Assembly: GCA_018340375.1 (NCBI GenBank)
Contig: JAFFJZ010000049.1
Location: 434,001 to 498,000, forward strand
Reading direction: 5' to 3'
DNA length: 64,000 nt
DNA from: Gonatopus flavifemur
Lineage: Eukaryota; Arthropoda; Insecta; Hymenoptera; Dryinidae
Part shown: positions 34,290 through 44,450 of the stretch, one piece after another
How positions within the stretch are numbered: position 1 is the stretch's first letter
Layout of the letters: each line of letters starts with the position of its first letter
Notes under the pieces: generated by a model
The model's input: the letters and a program-made list of their open reading frames with translations, nothing else
Told to the model about the DNA's origin: nothing
Databases searched by the model: none
Position numbers and translations under genes: made by a program

Positions 34290-37200
34290 AGCGTGGAACG
34301 ACGATTGTGTGCATGCATTTTCAAGGATACCATAGCCATACAAAAAAACGTTTGATTCATTCCAAAATCATATAACGGTGGTGTTTGAGTATGCTCTTTC
34401 GGGATTCCATGACGATATTTGGGAAAAAATTCAACAAAGGAGTGAATTTTGCAATTGAAAAAGAACTCTGATTTTTTCACGTGATTTGATTTTTTAAAGT
34501 CCATTTTCAATGCTTTCCCGTATTCATTTGATCAGGATACTATCATGAATCTTGGTCCAGAAGTTTGAACCTTCAAAAACGACGGTAAGCAGATTTTGTC
34601 ATTCCTCCCAAAATGGCGTTTTTGTGCAATCAGGAAATTGGAATATCCATGATTTTTTCCCAAGATTACTATTGACTGTACGAAAAAAATTGTGTGCGAT
34701 AAGAAATGCTTAGGATTAGTAAAATGTTTTCAACTCTTTCAGGGATTTTCTCATGGTACTTTTTGCTACGGTACTGGCATCGACAGAAACAGTGGCTGTG
34801 GAGGTCTTTGGGGTTGTCCAACCCGAATCTGAGGTCGCATATTCAAATTTCAAGATGAAGGACTCAAAATGGGGGAAGAAATTGGCACAAAGTGATAGGT
34901 TTCGACCAAATTCCAGTTTTATGTTCTCTCGGGATCACTGATGACGAATTTGAGGTCAGATTATTTCAATTCAAAATGGCAGACCTAATGTGGCGGACAA
35001 AATTCCCGAAAAGTTATTGAGTTCAACGAAATTCTTCCTTTATGGGGCTTTGGTGCCACTGATTACGAATTTCAGGTCAGCTTATCGGAGTCCGAAATGA
35101 CGGACTATTGGCGGATGATGTTTTTTCTAGTCGTCAGTTTCCGATAACATGTGACAATCCACTGTTTTTGAAATTATGTATACACAGCACAAGAGCTCTG
35201 AGATGAAATGGAAATTAGCCGCATTGCGAAATATTCTTATTCAAAATATTTGTCGAAACTCTAACTCGCCAAACTCCGAACACAGAATTCAATGGGTATG
35301 ATCTTTCCTTGGGAAACTTGAACAAGTTCATTGGAATCATAGTTTTCAGTTGTTTCAACAAGAGATTGGCTCAGCGGGAGTATTGGTCTGGAAATGAATT
35401 TTTGCGAGCCGAACCGGTAGCTTCATGTGTGGATGTGAAGAAGTTCGAGGAAATCAAGTCTAATATGAACCTTAATGAATCGGGGTATGAGGTTAAGGAG
35501 TGAAAAGTTTGGCGACTGAGAGTTTCGACAAATATTTTGAAAAAGAATATTCCGCGATGCGGCTCATACCCATCAGCTGCATCCGTGGATGAAGTGATGG
35601 TCCAGTATTACGGACGGTGCTCTTTGGAACAATTCATCAAAGGTGAGCCAATTAGATTTGGTATCAAAATGTAGGGTCTTGCTGGTTCTAATGGATATTT
35701 ATTCGATTTCGATATATACTGTGGTAAGAATACGAACTGCAATATCTTACCTGAAAGTTCTCTTGCTAATGACTCCACGTAATGTGGAAAATTACCACGT
35801 TCATGTCGATCATTTATTTTGTTATGTGGACCTGCTGGTTAATTTGGAAGAACTTGGCATACGATGCACTGGAATGATCAGACAGGATAGAGTACCGATG
35901 AGACATAAAATTGACAAGAAAATGATGAACGTCGAAAGTATCATGCAATGTACGATAGAAACAGTGGAATAAATTTCATTACTGTAATGGATTCTGAACC
36001 GGTTTCGATATTGTCTACGGCTGCTGGTGTGAATCATGCCGCTCCTGTTGAACGATATCACAAGAGTCACAAAATGAGAAAGAATTACATTTTTTTAGAG
36101 CTTCTTGTGTCTCTAACGAAAATATGGTTGGTGTTGATATCCATGATCAACACTGCAACAAAGTTTTGCCCACATTTCCTTCCAAGAAGCGGACTCGGGT
36201 GATTCTTGTAAGGTGTCTCCAAATGTCCACTACGAATGCAAACGTATTATGCAATACTACCACAGTAGATGAGAGTAAAAAGATTGGAACCAAAGATGTT
36301 TTTACGGCTATTGCTCGAACTTATTTGAATGAAACATCGGATGTGAAACTTCATGGAGTGGAACAAATCACCTGTCAAAAATATTGTTCTCGTCAAGACT
36401 GTTCCATGAGAACAAGAAAGTTGTGCGGACTTGTAATTTATATTTCTGCAGAACTTGTTTTGAATTAGCACATCCACAAAAAATATTGAATTGGAAAAGC
36501 TATGAATTAATGAGAAATAACAAATAGAACACTTCGGAAAAACTACGAAAAATGAAAAAAAGTGAAAGAGTTATCAAGATCAATATTAAGAAACCATGAA
36601 AAAGGGAAAAAACATGAGAATATCAAAAACCATTGAACAAGAGAAGGTTCTCTTCTATCGTTCACCTTCCCGTGGTGAGGACCGGACAACACTGTAGACT
36701 TTGTAAATTCTACAGCGGCAGAGTGACGATTCCATTCTATCTTGGAGCTTTCGTTCTGTATATACATAGAGGAGGAACAGTGGATTGTAACATATGATCA
36801 GAAACTAACGACTAGAAAAAACATCAGCCGCCAATAGTCCGCCATTTGAATTCCGATGAGCTGACACATTCGTAACCAGCGACCCCGAAAATCCATAAGA
36901 AAGGAATTTGGTTGAACTCAATAACTTTTTGGGAATTTTGTCCACCATATTAGGTCCGCCATTCCGAATTTCAGCAATCTGAACTCGAATTCGTGATCAG
37001 CGACGTCGAAGACTCATAAAACAAGGATTTGGTCGGAATACATGGCTTTTTGAAAATTGTGTCCACCATATGGAGTCCACCATTCTGAATTTTGAAAATC
37101 CGACCCGGATTCAGGTTGAATAACCCCAAAAATCTCCGAAGCCACTATTTTTGATGATGTGAGTACCATAGGAAAAGTCCTGAAAGGAATGAAGACTTTT

Positions 37201-37690
37201 CCGGAGTTTTCAAAATATGGTTCCTAAAGTAATCAAAAAATTCTGGGAAAATTGACATTTGCCCTTTTACTAATCCTAAGCATTTCTCATTGCATACAAT
37301 CTTCTCCGTACAGTGAGTAGTTATCTGAGAAGAAACATATGGATATTTCAATATCCTCATGGCACAAAACCACCATTTCGAAAAATCAGAGCGAAGAAAA
37401 ATCTGCTATCCGTCGTTTCTGAAGGTTCAAACATCCAGACCACGATTTGTGATGGTATTCTGATCGAATAAATACGGAGAAGCATTGAAAATTGACTTTG
37501 AAAACAAAAATCGGAGTTTTTTTTTATTGCAGAAGTTACTTTGTTGTTGATTTTTTTCCTGAAAACCATCATGAAACTCTGAAAGAGCACACTAAAAAAA
37601 CCCCGGTATAGGATTTTGGGATGAATCAAACGTTTTTTTATATGACTATGGTATCCTTGGAAATGCATGCACAGAATCGTCGTTTGACGC
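34290..37690 (+). mobile_element. PiggyBac-like relic with about 0.88-kb inverted ends
   Basis: Left arm 34290-35165 and right arm 36805-37690 are inverse copies: ACGACGATTSTGTGCATGC, AAGGATACCATAG, AAACGTTTGATTCATYCC and AGAAATGCTTAGGATTAGTA, down to CTTTGGGGTTGTYCAAC and ACTATTGGCGGMTGATG at the inner side. The inner third of each arm holds direct units with AAAATGGCGGA...CTAATGTGGCGGAC, the same kind of module as in the piggyBac-like element at 21.6-24.7 kb. The interior has a broken transposase on the plus strand. The element splits a Gypsy-like gag. A TTAA is visible only at the right edge (37692-37695). Confidence 0.8.
35309..36468 (+). pseudogene. PiggyBac-type transposase, fragmented
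   Basis: In order: QREYWSGNEF (about 35370), the NIPRCGSYPSAASVDEVMVQ block and FIKGEPIRFGIKM, followed by TAG at 35672-35674 where the family has Trp; GLAGSNGYLFDFDIYCGK; VHVDHLFCYVDLL (35800-35835), which fits the second catalytic Asp region; MDSEPVSILSTAAGVNH (about 35980-36035); MVGVDIHDQHCNK (about 36125), the conserved region near the third acidic residue; and a decayed Cys-rich tail (CQKYCSRQDCSM, about 36375-36410). At least three frame changes. Dead copy of a DDE_Tnp_1_7 transposase. Confidence 0.85.
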
Positions 37691-37699
37691 ATTAATGCG

Positions 37700-38048
37700 T
37701 CGAAGTATTAAGCTCCGAGTGAAAATAATCGAAGTCCCGAGGCAGAGCAAACTTGGATTTCAAATGTTTGATCAAGTGGTTCACGTTTTGGAACTCTGAG
37801 CCAGCTACACTCAAACGCGCATCGCCAGTCAGTTTGACAAGTACGCTCTTGACGAAGGAGCGCTTGCACTCGGAGGGAATTTGGCAGTGGCCATTTCCCA
37901 CATCCTGGATGGAATTGCTCAAAGGGAATTTCCACCCATCGTGAGAGGGGATGTGCATGGAGGCTGATTGCATACCCAGGTATTCGGTCAGGGAACTCAC
38001 AGCCCCCACGAGCGATTGGTCTAAATCTTGGTCGTCGTCGTTACCCAT
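37700..38048 (-). pseudogene. Gypsy-like gag, N-terminal fragment
   Basis: From an ATG at 38048 the minus strand encodes MGNDDDQDLDQSLV, then FVKSVLVKLTGDARLSVAG and LIKHLKSKFALPRDFDYFHSEL, the typical first half of the Gypsy gag domain. It ends exactly where the piggyBac-like element begins, and the missing half resumes at 34275. Upstream sequence (38049-38390) is also open on the minus strand but not recognisable. Confidence 0.75.
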
Positions 38049-39276
38049 GTTGGGCGAATGATTTCTGGATAGTAGACAGAGAACACTCGTCGGCGCACGC
38101 ACCCAGTGAAACAAAATCGAATATAACATTTGGTGATCTTTCTGCACGAGCAACGGGGTTTGGCCTCGATACTCTGGAAGCGCACAGATGAAATCGTATA
38201 AATTAAACAATTCGCAAAGCCTATTGTTTTGATCTCTTCTTCATCCCTGAATGGACTCTCCCGTTGACGAGCACAGCTCAGGACGACCGTCCCGAAATCA
38301 GTTCTTCCCTGAGGGGTATGTCGGTTCCACCAAGAAAAAGAGCGGCGAGGTGCCAGTCTTTTGGAGAGGTCCCTCACGTGCTGAACCATTCACCGGACAT
38401 CGTATAGCTCAAGCTGAGACAGCGTGGCAAGCCTGACAACCCGTGACAGGTATGCCTGCTGATGCCAAAGCGTGCTATGACGTCCGGTTCAGTACACATT
38501 GACAGATTCATTGTACACGCAGCGGAAGAATCCATCTGATCTGGCAAACAAGTGAAATTCGACGGAATTGAAATACAAGAAGATGGAAATTCACTGAAAC
38601 TGTTCCCAGACACCGTGAGCCTCCCAACGGTCGCTCAGTGGTTTCGCCGATTTCCACAGGATGTTACCCCATGGTGATTGCTATTGAAGTCCAATATAAA
38701 TCAACAAGTCGAGTGAGGAATAAATTGATTTATGAAATAGATTTCTCAAATCCATTTGATAAAAATCAAATGAGATTTAGATTTGGGTCTCAAGGGAGGA
38801 AGAAAAATGATCCTGACAAACTGAAAAATGGAAGAAACAAATGACAAGGTGAGGAATGGAAGTTTTTATGCATGACTTGGCCGGGAACCGAGTTCGATAG
38901 CCACTTCAAAATAATTTGATTGAGAATACGCAGCATGCACAACAGATAGAGACAGGCATAAAAGAAGGTAGAGGAAAGAGTCGTGCACTCATTCTCACCG
39001 TCGCAACACATGCAACACTGGAATTCAGGAGTATCCAAAAAAAAAAAAAAATCTCTTCACTGTATACATATCAGGGTGTTCTGTGCGACTATTTTTCTCG
39101 CGTTCCCCTCGTTAAATTTTGTTGGAAATACCCGAAAAATGATTCCCTGGAAATTTGAGCCCTTAATATCAGTATTGAGTACTCGACCAAGGCGTATGAA
39201 GATTTCCCATATGAAATGCACGTGAAATTTGATTTTTTCTCCCCAAATTCTTACAGCTCGGTGGCTTCTCATGATA
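38049..39276. other. No gene recognised
   Basis: Probably includes the 5' part of the Gypsy-like element; no LTR could be identified by eye. An A12-13 homopolymer lies at about 39041-39053. Short open frames on both strands show nothing recognisable. Confidence 0.45.
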
Positions 39277-41706
39277 TCATGTGGCGCAAAGATGTGATAT
39301 TCCGAGAATCGAATGCTCTACAAAACTGTCCATTGCGGCATAATCGTAACTCACAACGGTGAGATAGTATGGGTCACTATACCTCATTTTTTCATGGAAT
39401 TTTCGTTTTCCTGCCACTATCTCGTGGATGACAAGAGCTACAGGGAAAATATGGCCGACAAACTTGTAGGAAAAGCTGGCAGTCGAACTAAATTGGGCAC
39501 GAAACATAAAAATTTCCAGACAATAAATTGCCTTTGACATAAATCTTGCGTGAGATGATGCCCCACATGTACGAAAAGCACCGCCGTCATCACCAAGGAA
39601 TGTAATCGTGAGCTCTGAGAGTTCCTTATAATCACCATGTATTTGAGTGTAATTGAGCTGGTCCTGACAGAACTGCTTAATTTGCTCACGTTCATCATCA
39701 GGAATTTTTGAGCGAACAATTGGATCATCGAGGCCGCAATCGAATTGATCTCGTTTGATATTGTGCCATATGTCAGCGAATCAGTTGGAAATGAGAGTTT
39801 CAGGTGCATTGCTTTTGTCGTACTTCTTCTCCAAGACGTTTTTGAGTACAATCTCGTAGATGTGAAGACGGCTCCCAAAATCGATGAGTTTTCGTCCGAG
39901 TAGGTCTTGCAAGAGAATGCAGGCACCTCGTTCAAGACCAGTGTTTGAGGAAGTAGTATCAAACCTCGATGCTCCAACTCTATCAAAGATTTTCCCATAC
40001 AACTGAAGTATTGTGGACAGCTTCAACGATGTTTTGGCCAGTACCCGATACAATTTTGGGAGCTCCCAGGAACTTAGCCGTTCCATTGTAGCTCACGAGA
40101 ACTGCTATACGATCCACATTGGATCTACCGACTAAATCGGCTAAAATTTTTCCGTCCCAGTGAACCACCAAACGATCATTGGCACTAAGCTATTTCATAG
40201 TGAAGAAATAAAAGAATGAACCAACTGACATGTACAATGTTCATCATACAATATATATGTATGTGTGATTCGTACGTTGTGGATGAATTCAGATTTCGCT
40301 TCATCAAATTGGTAGTGCCGATTGTTTTCACGCAACTGTTGTGAAGAAGTACGATTCAGGACTAAATTTTCGGCAGGAATTTCCAAAGCTTCTATCGCTG
40401 CCATCAAAATATGCATCGCCATCCTGTCTGACACCTGAACGTAAAGAAGAAAGAATAGTTTGAAATGATCTCGGTTTTCTATCCCATTTTTTTCACCTTT
40501 GCTCCATCCAGTGCAGTGCATAACCTTGGTGTAATCCATTTTTTCTTCGCAGTGGAACTGCGTTCTTCTGCTCGGAGTGTTTCAATTGTATCGTCGAGAT
40601 CAACACTATCTACTTCCATGGGCTCAGCATCGATTTCGGTTTCACTTCCGTAGCACACTTTAATGCACAGGGGACTTGATTTTGATGGGAAATAACCATT
40701 ATAACGCGAGATACCTCATTTCCGACCATTCCATCCTAACCTTCCGAGCACCTTATACTTTTTCGAATAATTATTCGTGTACATGTGTGAATAAATCGAC
40801 TTTACTTGTAATGTGCAGACTACATTTCACCCTCATTAATCAAATACAAACGCGTGTGATCAATTTTTCTCAAAATCTGAAATGATTAAATTCATAAGAG
40901 TGGTCGGGGATAGGGAATGGGCTCGTATTATGAAAAAAAAGAGGTCTGACTGATTATGTCAATACAGTAACCTATGGTGTTAGATTTTTTCGTTTTCATA
41001 ACACGAACTAGTCGTATCTATTGAGCATTCCTACTGAACACTTCTATTGAACATTCTCTGAACCTTCGTGTTCTCTTGGGGAATTTGTCTCAGTGTAGTT
41101 GGATTACTTACCGGATTGCTGTAATTTCGATGTTTGCTCATGTCTTAATTTCCGCGCTTCTTCCTTTTTCCTCCGTGATGTAGATCTTCCTCCTCTGGAG
41201 GCTAACTTCATATCAATGCCCAACATTGAACCTGGCCGTCTTTTTTGATGCTGTCTCCCCAAAAATTCTTTATCCTTTTCGTTTCTCATCACCGTCAATG
41301 CATCGATAGCCGCAATGTCAAAGAGATCATTTAATCCACCCATGGAAATATCGAATTTTCGCTTCATTCCGGCTACCATTCTCTCCACCTTCACTTCGTT
41401 CAAAGTTTTCCAATCTTCGTACATTTTAAGAAGTTTGCCGGCACATGTATGAGATTCGCGGGTTTGTATACGTGCTTGTTGCAAAAATATCGGAACGGCA
41501 TCAATCGCTAGCCTTGCACTCTCTTCTGAAGTTAGCTTCACAAAACGCATATTGTAAAAAAACACTTCCGAAACTTGTCTATTCGATGGCGACTTAGCTC
41601 CCACAATTTGATGCGATACATGTCCAATCAGAGCAATCCGTCGCTGCGTTCCATCAGCTTTACGTGTTTTCACTGATGAAGCAGTCAAATCGAATGATTT
41701 TGCCAT
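39277..41706 (-). pseudogene. Intron-containing relic of the orphan DDE-like superfamily
   Basis: Minus strand. Exon 1 41706-41112 starts with ATG and ends at a GTAAGT donor; exon 2 40657-40497; exon 3 40434-40276; exon 4 from 40189 on. Introns are about 454, 62 and 86 bp with GT/AG ends and consistent phase. Exon 1 has LAIDAVPIFLQQARIQT, GLNDLFDIAA and a basic tail; exons 2-3 KKWITPRLCTALDGAKVSDR and LVLNRTS; exon 4 VVHWDGKILADL, APKIVSGTGQN, RFDTTSSNTG, GRKLIDFGSRLHIYEIVL and SHARFMSKAIYCLEIFMFR. Exon 4 has a one-base frameshift near 40005 and an in-frame TGA at about 39781. I know similar unnamed proteins as multi-copy, transposon-like genes in arthropods and cnidarians. DG(K/R), (D)xTxxNTG and (S)xARW motifs tie it to the genes at 7.95-10.4 and 63.5 kb. 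Confidence 0.75.
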
Positions 41707-42034
41707 TCTTGAAGCGGAATAAATGGAATATTCAACAACTTACTCGTTGTACTTGAAATCAGCACGCCAATGAGGAAGTTTGTCGAAAAATTCTTGAGCA
41801 CAATTCAGCACAATCTCACACATATAATGGCCGCATCCAAACACATAGAGAACCGTCATTTGTTTAAATATCGACTCCGCGCATGCTCAAACGTTGTAAC
41901 TTATTTTGTGATTGAAAACATGATAAGTGTAAAGATTCAAAAGTATTCCTATACATGATAAACGTTTCCTATGGGGAAACAAGAAAAGAAAAAAAAACCA
42001 TCCAAAATTTCAATGAAATTCTCTTTGTACAATT

Positions 42035-42454
42035 TCAATCAATTTCTGGGTCCATCCTTGCAACGAAATCCTCAGCTGTCAACGATTGCACCAAACAGAT
42101 GTGGTACGGATCATATTGAACTGATCTCAACATGTGGTGAACTGTGGATCGGGGAACTCCGGTCGCTTCTTCAATATCCCGAGCACTGTTATGGGGATTG
42201 ATGTGGATTATTACCAGCACAACGAGCAATCTCTCATCAGGCCCATTGTTATCATCATAAACTTCATTGGCTCTTTTTCGTTTCATAAAACCTCGACGCG
42301 TACGTTGTTCGACAGATTGGATAGTGACATGAGATGGACACCTTCGATTCGAAAAATGTCGTTTGAAAATTCGTACAGCTCTGAGATAGTTTCCCTGCGC
42401 TTCACCGAGACACAATAAAATATCAACAATATCGTTTGGGGTGTAATCTGACAT
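42035..42454 (-). pseudogene. Transposase N-terminal half, Tc1/mariner type
   Basis: 139 codons with ATG: MSDYTPNDIVDILLCLGEAQ, HFSNRRCPSHVTI, then GVPRSTVHHMLRSVQYDPYHICLVQSL. This is the paired helix-turn-helix DNA-binding region that precedes the catalytic domain; the catalytic acids are absent. Domain order and spacing parallel the transposase at 44962-46053 (GISRRSVLRILKRHKFHPYH). Confidence 0.75.
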
Positions 42455-42699
42455 GATATTTGGTCGTCAAATTATGTGTTCCTTCCAAATAGCGACAGAG
42501 AACTGGATGATTTTGAAATGCAGATTTTGTACGGGATTCCAATGGGAATCAAAACATTGATAATTCCAGAGGAGAAATTGAACACGAAACACAATGAATG
42601 TCGTTCCCAAAACATTGAATTGGAGTAATTTACAATGTTTTGAACAGGACATTTGTTTTGTTTTGTGTTTGATTCCTTCTGTGAAATTATCCAAGAATT

Positions 42700-43145
42700 T
42701 AGGAAAAATGTTTAAAACAAAACTTCCTCACTTTCTCGCGTAGAATCATGATATGCGATGAAAAGTAAGAGTTTCCATTTGAAACATTGAAGTTGACCTC
42801 ATTTTTACCGACCACAGCGCCATCTACTATGGGACTGATATCGCCATTGTGTCGTCCCCTCTCCTAACAACAACATCCGAATGAGATTTATCGGCTCTTG
42901 GATGCATTTCTCAAGATATCCGCATATTGTTTCATAGACTTCATTTCTCATCGATTGTGGCGCCATCTTCGAAAATTTAGAAAAACGTTTCAAGCAAAGG
43001 TTACTCAGTTTTTCGCATAGAATCAAGATATGCTATGAGAAGTGGGGGCTCCCGTTTAAAAAAATGATGTTGACCCCATTTTGGACGATCGTAACGCCAT
43101 CTATGATGAAACTGATATCGTAGTTTTGTGGTCCCCCTTCGTATA
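42700..43145. repeat. Subterminal direct repeats
   Basis: A block of about 165 bp at 42700-42865 recurs diverged at 43000-43145: shared CGYAGAATCAWGATATGC, TGAMATTGACC-like, ACGCCATCTAYKATGRRACTGATATCG and CCCYCTYNTAACAAC. They lie between the transposase start and the element end and may be binding or promoter repeats. Confidence 0.65.
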
Positions 43146-43229
43146 ACAACTTTGGTATGAAGTACTTTTGGTTTAAGTTGCATGTTTTTGAGATATTTGC
43201 ATTCAAAGATTGAAATGGGACACCCTGTA

Positions 43230-44206
43230 TATAAGTATATCATATAACGGACAAATTCAAACTTCGAAAACATCTGAATGTAATAGTTTTTATATAATAA
43301 ATATTATTTGAGTAATAATTGAGCACTCCTACTCTGAGAGTTCAGAATGATATTTTCATCTTCATAATGTATTCAACATTATTTCGAAGCATTTCGTATT
43401 CAACAATCATAATGTCACACCTATCAAACATGAAAATATGGAGAAGTGTAAATGTTCAAACTTTGATTGTTTACACAACTTCGGATAAATTGTTAGAATG
43501 ATATACGATTTCAATATGAAATCATGTTTTTTTGAGTGGGAAATAGTTTCTTTCAACCAGTACAGGAATCGGACGAGAGGCTTTATGTGAAAATTTCTAA
43601 GGCTGACGAAACCAAATGTGATATGTAATTAAATATATAAACATATGATTTTGCATGTGATTGAGTGCGTACAATTAAAGAACGAGTAAACCGTACCAAA
43701 ATATAGATGCATATATCCATTTTCAAGGAGCATATAATTGCGCAATAATTTCTTCACTTCTGTACATATTATTCCAATATAGAGGGTGGTGCAGATGTCC
43801 GGATACACCCTAATAACTCCTGAACGGGTGGAGATAATGGGATGATTTTTTTTAACATTCAACGGGGAAACAGAATCTACCATACTAGGAGAATGGGAAG
43901 TCCCCAATCTTGGAGGGGGTAAGGGGGGCGAGAATCTTGAATGAGGAGGGGAGGCTTGCGATAGCTCATTTGATGGAAATTTCCAGCCCGAATACAGCCG
44001 TTTTATGTTTTTTGAAATTGGTCAATTTTTCATCGCATTATGACCACTCGAAGATAGTTCTGGGAGCAGTCAGTTCTAATGGGAGGGCGCATGATGCATC
44101 ATTCTAGGGAACTGGATCTCCGAAAACAATCGGGAATAATGAATAACAATGGATCCATCAACAAATCAAGATAAATGAGAAATTAGTGTAGGAGGATTGT
44201 ACACTA
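43230..44206. other. No gene recognised
   Basis: AT-rich sequence. AGAGGGTGGTGCAGATGTCCGG at about 43780-43801 resembles a Tc1-type element end, but no partner was found. No supported gene. Confidence 0.5.
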
Positions 44207-44350
44207 GGGTGGGCCGAAAAACCCGAGTTTTCGAATTCCGGAATCTGAGAGTGCGCAAAAGTTGCTTTGGAGGAACACAAATCGAGTCCAAGAAGAAAAA
44301 TTCACATCGGTCAAGATTTGGGTTAGCGCATCGAATGTGAAAATTCTCAT
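44207..44350 (+). repeat. Dispersed repeat R, copy 2
   Basis: Blocks GGGTGGGCCGAAAA, GAGAGTGCGCAAAAGTTGC, CATCGGTCAAGATTTGG and GCGCATCGAATG follow the same order as at 7550-7700 and 62425-62580. Confidence 0.65.
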
Positions 44351-44450
44351 TCCCCCCAATTTTCGGCGATTGACATTCATTTTCTTGAATATGTGTACAT
44401 TTCACTATTCATTATCTGACAATAATTATTGAGCATATAGATAGAGTATA

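Larger units (their letters stand above)
42000..43227 (-). mobile_element. 5'-complete, 3'-truncated Tc1/mariner-type element
   Basis: The right end reads TGGGACACCCTG followed by TA at 43228-43229; on the minus strand this is CAGGGTGTCCCATTT, the same terminal motif as the element at 44451-46482 (CAGGGTGTGGCATTT). It carries the N-terminal half of a transposase. No matching left end was found, so the catalytic half is lost; the left limit is approximate. Confidence 0.65.

Noticed and set aside
43780..43801. Transposon end AGAGGGTGGTGCAGATGTCC
   Set aside because: No inverted partner or target duplication found nearby.
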